This document shows positions 60,001 through 64,000 of a stretch of 64,000 nt of DNA, piece after piece. Below the pieces are notes generated by a model. That model did no database searches and was not told the origin of the DNA. It saw only the letters and a program-made list of their open reading frames with translations. A program made the position numbers and the translations under genes. The stretch covers positions 94,967 through 158,966 of the forward strand of contig NZ_JASLGR010000018.1 of NCBI RefSeq assembly GCF_030150155.1, in the 5' to 3' direction. This DNA is from Nocardioides sp. Lineage in GTDB: Bacteria > Actinomycetota > Actinomycetes > Propionibacteriales > Nocardioidaceae. How positions within the stretch are numbered: the stretch's first letter is position 1; the number at the start of each line of letters is the position of its first letter.

Positions 60001-61215
60001 ATGGCGTCCATCACCATGAACCACATCGTGAAGAAGTACGGCGACGGCTTCCCGGCCGTCAACGACGTCAGCATCGACGTCGCCGACGGGGAGTTCATGA
60101 TCCTGGTCGGCCCCTCGGGCTGCGGGAAGTCGACCCTGCTGCGGATGATCGTCGGACTGGAGGACATCACGTCGGGCGACATGCTGATCGGCGAACGACG
60201 GGTCAACGACCTGGCGCCCCGCGACCGCAACCTGGCGATGGTCTTCCAGAACTACGCGCTCTATCCGCACCTGACGGTCTACGAGAACATCGCGTTCCCG
60301 CTCCGGCTGGCGGGCACCCCCGAGGCCGAGATCGAGACGAAGGTCAGGGCGGCGGCCGAGACCCTGGAGCTGAACGAGCACCTGGAGCGCAAGCCGTCCA
60401 ACCTCTCCGGCGGCCAGCGCCAGCGGGTCGCGATGGGGCGCGCCATCGTGCGCGACGCGGACGCGTTCCTCTTCGACGAGCCGCTGTCGAACCTCGACGC
60501 CAAGCTCCGTGGCCAGATGCGCACCGAGATCGCCCGGATGCAGAAGCGGCTGGGCATCACCACCGTCTACGTCACCCACGACCAGATCGAGGCGATGACG
60601 CTCGGCGACCGGGTCGCGGTGCTCAAGCGGGGCGTGCTGCAGCAGCTCGCCACCCCACGCGAGCTCTACGACCACCCGGCGAACCTCTTCGTCGCCGGCT
60701 TCATCGGCTCCCCGCCGATGAACTTCATGCCCGCCACCGTGGAGGGCACCACCCTCACCCTCCCCTTCGGCGAGGTCGAGCTCCCCGCCGAGAAGGCGCA
60801 GGCCGCCGCCGGCAGGGGCCTGCTGATCGCCGGGATCAGGCCGGAGAGCTTCGCCGAGGCCTCGGCACCGCACGCCCGCAACGTCTCCGAGGCCAACACC
60901 TTCGACGCCACCGTCGACGTGGTGGAGTGGCTGGGCAACGAGACCTACGCCTACATCCCCTTCGAGGCGCCGCCCCAGGTGCACAGCCAGCTCACCCAGC
61001 TCGAGCAGGAGCTCGACGGCGAGGTCGTGCGCACCCAGCTGGTGATCACCCTGGACGGCTCCAGCGAGGTGGCCGAGGGCGACCGGGTGAAGATCTGGAT
61101 GGATGCGGAGAAGGTGCACCTGTTCGACCCGGCGACCACGGAGAACCTCACCGTCGACCTCGGCCGGGCCGGCCGGATCCCGCATCGGGAGGCGAGCGAT
61201 CCCCTCGGCACGTAG
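60001..61215 (+). CDS. Sugar ABC transporter ATP-binding protein, SugC/UgpC-like
   Basis: This 404-residue ATPase of the MalK/MsmX type has Walker A GPSGCGKST, Q-loop VFQNYALYPHLTVYENI, signature LSGGQRQRVAMGRAI, Walker B AFLFDEPLSNLDAKLR and the D-loop/H-loop TTVYVTHDQIEAMTLGD. The C-terminal TOBE domain (from about 240) contains GIRPESFAEA and a long linker with acidic insertions. It starts 4 bp after the SugB-like stop and is the last gene of the operon. Confidence 0.93.
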   Translation: MASITMNHIVKKYGDGFPAVNDVSIDVADGEFMILVGPSGCGKSTLLRMIVGLEDITSGDMLIGERRVNDLAPRDRNLAMVFQNYALYPHLTVYENIAFPLRLAGTPEAEIETKVRAAAETLELNEHLERKPSNLSGGQRQRVAMGRAIVRDADAFLFDEPLSNLDAKLRGQMRTEIARMQKRLGITTVYVTHDQIEAMTLGDRVAVLKRGVLQQLATPRELYDHPANLFVAGFIGSPPMNFMPATVEGTTLTLPFGEVELPAEKAQAAAGRGLLIAGIRPESFAEASAPHARNVSEANTFDATVDVVEWLGNETYAYIPFEAPPQVHSQLTQLEQELDGEVVRTQLVITLDGSSEVAEGDRVKIWMDAEKVHLFDPATTENLTVDLGRAGRIPHREASDPLGT

Positions 61216-61224
61216 TCTCGCGAT

Positions 61225-62109
61225 ATGACTCTCGCGCAGCTCGGCTCCCTCGACCTCGCCTACGACACTTTCGGCGACCCGTCGGCGGAGCCGTTGCTGC
61301 TGGTGATGGGCCTGGGCGGACCGCTGATCTGGTGGGAGACCGGCTTGTGCGAGCAGCTCGCCGACGCCGGCTTCCACGTGATCCGGTTCGACAACCGCGA
61401 CACCGGCCAGTCCACCAAGATCCGCGGCAAGGTCACCCTGCCGGGCATCGTCGGCGCCTTCCTCGGCCTGCCGGTGAAGCGACCCTACGGCCTGGAGGAG
61501 ATGGCCGAGGACGCCTTCGCCCTGCTCGACCACCTCGGCATCGAGAGCGCCCACCTGGTCGGGATGTCGATGGGCGGCATGATCGTCCAGACGATGGCGG
61601 TCAGCCACCCCGAGCGGGTCAGGTCGCTGACCTCGATCATGTCGACCACCGGCAAGCGCACGGTCGGCTGGCAGGACCCACGGATCCTGCCGGCCCTGCT
61701 CACCCCGGCCAACGGCCAGGAGGGGTTCGTCCGCAACTCGGTGCGGATCTGGTCCCTGATCGAGTCCCCCGCCTTCCGGCTCACCCAGGCCCGCAAGGTC
61801 TACAACGCCGAGGCCACCTGGGAGTACGGCGTCAGCGCGGCGGGCACCGGCCGGCAGATGATGGCGGTCCTCACCCAGCGCGACCGCACCCGCGACCTGG
61901 GGCGCCTGACGGTGCCCGCCCTGGTGGTCCACGGACTCTCCGACCGGATGGTCCACGTCTCGGGCGGCCGGGCCACCTCGATGGCGATCCCCGGCTCGGA
62001 GCTGCTGCTGATCAAGGGGATGGGACACGACCTCCCCGAGCCGCTGTGGCCGACGTACGTCGCCGCGATCAGGCGCACCGCCTCCCGGGCGACCCAGCAC
62101 GCGGGATAA
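61225..62109 (+). CDS. Alpha/beta hydrolase
   Basis: This 294-residue protein has the oxyanion sequence LLVMGLGGPLIWW, the nucleophile elbow LVGMSMGGMIVQTMA (Ser at the centre of G-M-S-M-G), Asp in VVHGLSDRMVHVSGG and His in IKGMGHDLPEP. It resembles the actinobacterial esterase/lipase group that starts with E-x-x-G-x-P-x-x-P-L-L-L-x-x-G-L-G. TAGTCT (61213-61218) ends six bases before the ATG, so it is transcribed separately from the importer. The substrate is unknown. Confidence 0.9.
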   Translation: MTLAQLGSLDLAYDTFGDPSAEPLLLVMGLGGPLIWWETGLCEQLADAGFHVIRFDNRDTGQSTKIRGKVTLPGIVGAFLGLPVKRPYGLEEMAEDAFALLDHLGIESAHLVGMSMGGMIVQTMAVSHPERVRSLTSIMSTTGKRTVGWQDPRILPALLTPANGQEGFVRNSVRIWSLIESPAFRLTQARKVYNAEATWEYGVSAAGTGRQMMAVLTQRDRTRDLGRLTVPALVVHGLSDRMVHVSGGRATSMAIPGSELLLIKGMGHDLPEPLWPTYVAAIRRTASRATQHAG

Positions 62110-62120
62110 ACTCAGGCACC

Positions 62121-63812
62121 GTGGCGAACGCACCTGAGTTCCAGTACTCCGACCTCCTGCCCGCACACCACGACGACACGCCCTACCGGCTGGTGACGGC
62201 TGAGGGTGTGTCGACGGTGGAGGTCGACGGGCGCACGTTCCTCAAGGTCGACCCGGAGGCGATCCGTCGCCTCACCTACGAGGCGATCCACGACATCCAG
62301 CACTACCTGCGCCCGGCCCACCTGGCCCAGCTGCGCAAGATCATCGACGACCCGGAGGCCTCGGGCAACGACCGCTTCGTCGCGCTCGACCTGCTCAAGA
62401 ACGTCAACATCTCCGCGGGCGGCATCCTGCCGATGTGCCAGGACACCGGCACCGCGATCGTGATGGGCAAGAAGGGCGAGGGCGTCCTGACCGGCACCGA
62501 CGACGGCGCGACCGTCGCGAAGGGCATCTACGACGCCTACACCAGCCTGAACCTGCGCTACTCGCAGATGGCTCCGATCACGACGTACGACGAGAAGCCG
62601 ACCGGCACCAACCTGCCGGCGCAGATCGAGATCTTTTCCACGCCGGGCACCGAGGGCAAGGCGCCTGAGTACCACTTCCTCTTCATGGCCAAGGGCGGCG
62701 GCTCGGCGAACAAGTCGTTCCTGTTCCAGGAGACCAAGGCGATCCTCAACCCGGAGCGACTGCTGACGTTCCTGGACGAGAAGCTCAAGAGCCTCGGCAC
62801 CGCCGCGTGCCCGCCGTACCACCTCGCTGTCGTCATCGGTGGCACCTCGGCCGAGCACACCATGAAGACCGCCAAGCTGGCCTCGGCGCACTACCTGGAC
62901 CACCTGCCCACCGAGGGCGACCTGACCGGCCACGGCATCCGGGACCCGAAGCTGGAGGAGGAGATCTTCAAGCTCACCCAGGAGTTCGGCATCGGCGCCC
63001 AGTTCGGCGGCAAGTACTTCTGCCACGACGTCCGCGTCGTGCGGCTGCCCCGCCACGGCGCCTCGCTGCCGGTCGGCATCGCCGTCTCGTGCTCGGCCGA
63101 CCGCCAGGCGCTGGGCAAGATCACCGCCGAGGGCGTCTTCCTCGAGCAGCTCGAGACCGACCCCGCCCACTACATGCCCGAGGCGGGCGTCGCCGAGACC
63201 ATCGAGTCGGGCGAGGTCGTCGAGATCGACCTCAACCAGCCGATGTCGCAGATCCTGGCGACGCTGTCGTCCTACCCGGTCAAGACCCGGCTGTCGCTGA
63301 CCGGGCCGCTGGTCGTCGCGCGCGACATCGCGCACGCGAAGATCAAGGAGCGGCTCGACGCCGGCGAAGAGATGCCTGCCTATCTCAAGGACCACCCGGT
63401 CTACTACGCCGGCCCCGCCAAGACCCCCGAGGGCATGGCGTCGGGCTCGTTCGGGCCGACCACGGCGGGTCGGATGGACTCCTACGTCGAGCAGTTCCAA
63501 GCAGCCGGCGGCTCGATGGTGATGCTGGCCAAGGGCAACCGGTCTAAGGCGGTCACCGAGGCCTGCCACGCGCACGGCGGCTTCTATCTCGGCTCCATCG
63601 GCGGCCCCGCGGCGAGGCTGGCCCAGGACTGCATCAAGTCCGTCGAGGTGAACGAGTATCCCGAGCTCGGCATGGAGGCGATCTGGAAGATCGAGGTCGA
63701 GGACTTCCCCGCCTTCATCGTGGTCGACGACAAGGGCAACGACTTCTTCACCGACCCCGCCGGCACCACCACGGTGCCGCTGAGCGGCATCCGGGTGAGG
63801 TCGGCGCAGTAG
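62121..63812 (+). CDS. Class I fumarate hydratase
   Basis: This 563-residue iron-sulfur fumarase fuses the alpha and beta parts: the N-terminal domain has MCQDTGTAIVMGKKGEGV and the cluster cysteines of CQD, AACPPYHL and CHDVRV, and the C-terminal domain has the TTAGRMDSY and KGNRSKAVTEACHAHGGFYLGSIGG motifs. It interconverts fumarate and malate in the TCA cycle. The GTG start 62121 follows TAAACT by eight bases; the large open frame upstream is read-through of the SugC-like gene. The length agrees with E. coli FumA (548). Confidence 0.95.
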   Translation: MANAPEFQYSDLLPAHHDDTPYRLVTAEGVSTVEVDGRTFLKVDPEAIRRLTYEAIHDIQHYLRPAHLAQLRKIIDDPEASGNDRFVALDLLKNVNISAGGILPMCQDTGTAIVMGKKGEGVLTGTDDGATVAKGIYDAYTSLNLRYSQMAPITTYDEKPTGTNLPAQIEIFSTPGTEGKAPEYHFLFMAKGGGSANKSFLFQETKAILNPERLLTFLDEKLKSLGTAACPPYHLAVVIGGTSAEHTMKTAKLASAHYLDHLPTEGDLTGHGIRDPKLEEEIFKLTQEFGIGAQFGGKYFCHDVRVVRLPRHGASLPVGIAVSCSADRQALGKITAEGVFLEQLETDPAHYMPEAGVAETIESGEVVEIDLNQPMSQILATLSSYPVKTRLSLTGPLVVARDIAHAKIKERLDAGEEMPAYLKDHPVYYAGPAKTPEGMASGSFGPTTAGRMDSYVEQFQAAGGSMVMLAKGNRSKAVTEACHAHGGFYLGSIGGPAARLAQDCIKSVEVNEYPELGMEAIWKIEVEDFPAFIVVDDKGNDFFTDPAGTTTVPLSGIRVRSAQ

Positions 63813-63924
63813 TCGACGCAGTAATCCCTGCCACGAACCCCTGCCACGGTCGACCCCGCAGCGCAGCGGACCGGATCTCTCCAGCCGGGTCCCGCTCGTC
63901 TTCCGGGAGGGCTACCGTGGCAGC

Positions 63925-64000
63925 GTGTTGATCGCGGAGGACGTCCTCCTGCTCCTCATCCGCCCCGACAAGGGCAGCCTCAGCACCTCGCACCCCGAGG
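63925..64000 (+). CDS. GPP34-family phosphoprotein, 5' part only
   Basis: The GTG at 63925 opens a frame VLIAEDVLLLLIRPDKGSL running off the window. V/L-I-A-E-D-L-L-L-L-L is the usual opening of GPP34 (GOLPH3-type) proteins, which in bacteria are small soluble proteins of uncertain role. TACCGT (63913-63918) ends six bases before the start. Only 25 residues are visible. Confidence 0.6.
   Translation, partial: MLIAEDVLLLLIRPDKGSLSTSHPE

Overview
The window looks like a chromosomal segment of a high-GC actinobacterium, most probably a Nocardioides-like member of the Propionibacteriales. The reasons are roughly 70% GC with strong third-position GC bias, many GTG starts, F420-type luciferase-like oxidoreductases, a DUF222 (13E12-type) HNH protein, an LpqY/SugABC-like transporter, and the actinobacterial neighbourhood ispH-xseA-xseB-DUF4245-glpX-fum. 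The genus is inferred from gene content; no rRNA or tRNA gene was seen.

Layout. 1-12.5 kb: the end of a DUF202-like gene, then a purine/ureide catabolic cluster: acetamidase/formamidase, a DUF3225(HpxZ/AtzH-like)-amidase fusion, OHCU decarboxylase, urate oxidase, allantoinase, ureidoglycine-glyoxylate aminotransferase, allantoate amidohydrolase, an RpiR-type regulator, a separate FAD subunit and a fused [2Fe-2S]-molybdenum hydroxylase. Together they would take a hypoxanthine/xanthine-type substrate through urate, allantoin and allantoate to oxalurate and small amides. 12.5-18.7 kb: a TetR/DUF1275/SMR efflux locus with twin operators, a flavoprotein dehydrogenase, GNAT, RNase HI, an unusual (Ser-x-x)n repeat membrane protein, FUSC and an SRPBCC protein. 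18.7-24.3 kb: an F420-type oxidoreductase beside an ABC importer resembling the proposed F420-0 transporter, then a membrane-lipase fusion. 24.3-31.2 kb: a CsoR/CstR-like repressor with a thiol-redox-type operon, many small genes, tandem inverted repeats, an array of 11-bp direct repeats, HNH, PhnA-like, acyltransferase, OLD-type TOPRIM, Hsp20, MerR and a small alarmone synthetase.

31.2-34.4 kb is the most accessory-looking part: a frameshifted YCII gene, a DUF4288 gene, a possibly truncated ORF, about 290 bp without a gene, and a visibly low-GC DUF262/DUF1524 (GmrSD-type) putative anti-phage gene next to ychF. 35.5-41.8 kb: two PH-domain membrane proteins, then a minus-strand operon of an NMT1/THI5-like ABC importer, a RutA-like flavin monooxygenase and a small unknown protein. 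41.9-48.7 kb: exonuclease III, GNAT, a K+ channel, DUF222-HNH, FdhF/YdeP-like oxidoreductase, FdhD and DinB. 48.7-64 kb: a secreted lipase, PrmC-related methyltransferase, HtpX, YciO/YrdC, IspH, exonuclease VII subunits, DUF4245, GlpX, an LpqY-SugABC-like sugar importer, an alpha/beta hydrolase, class I fumarase and the start of a GPP34 protein.

Two gene-expression patterns recur. Operon genes are often joined by 4-bp ATGA/GTGA overlaps. More than fifteen genes have a TAnnnT -10 element ending exactly 6-7 nt before the start codon, the arrangement expected of leaderless transcripts; in two divergent pairs (rnhA/repeat protein and ispH/xseA) the opposing -10 hexamers overlap.
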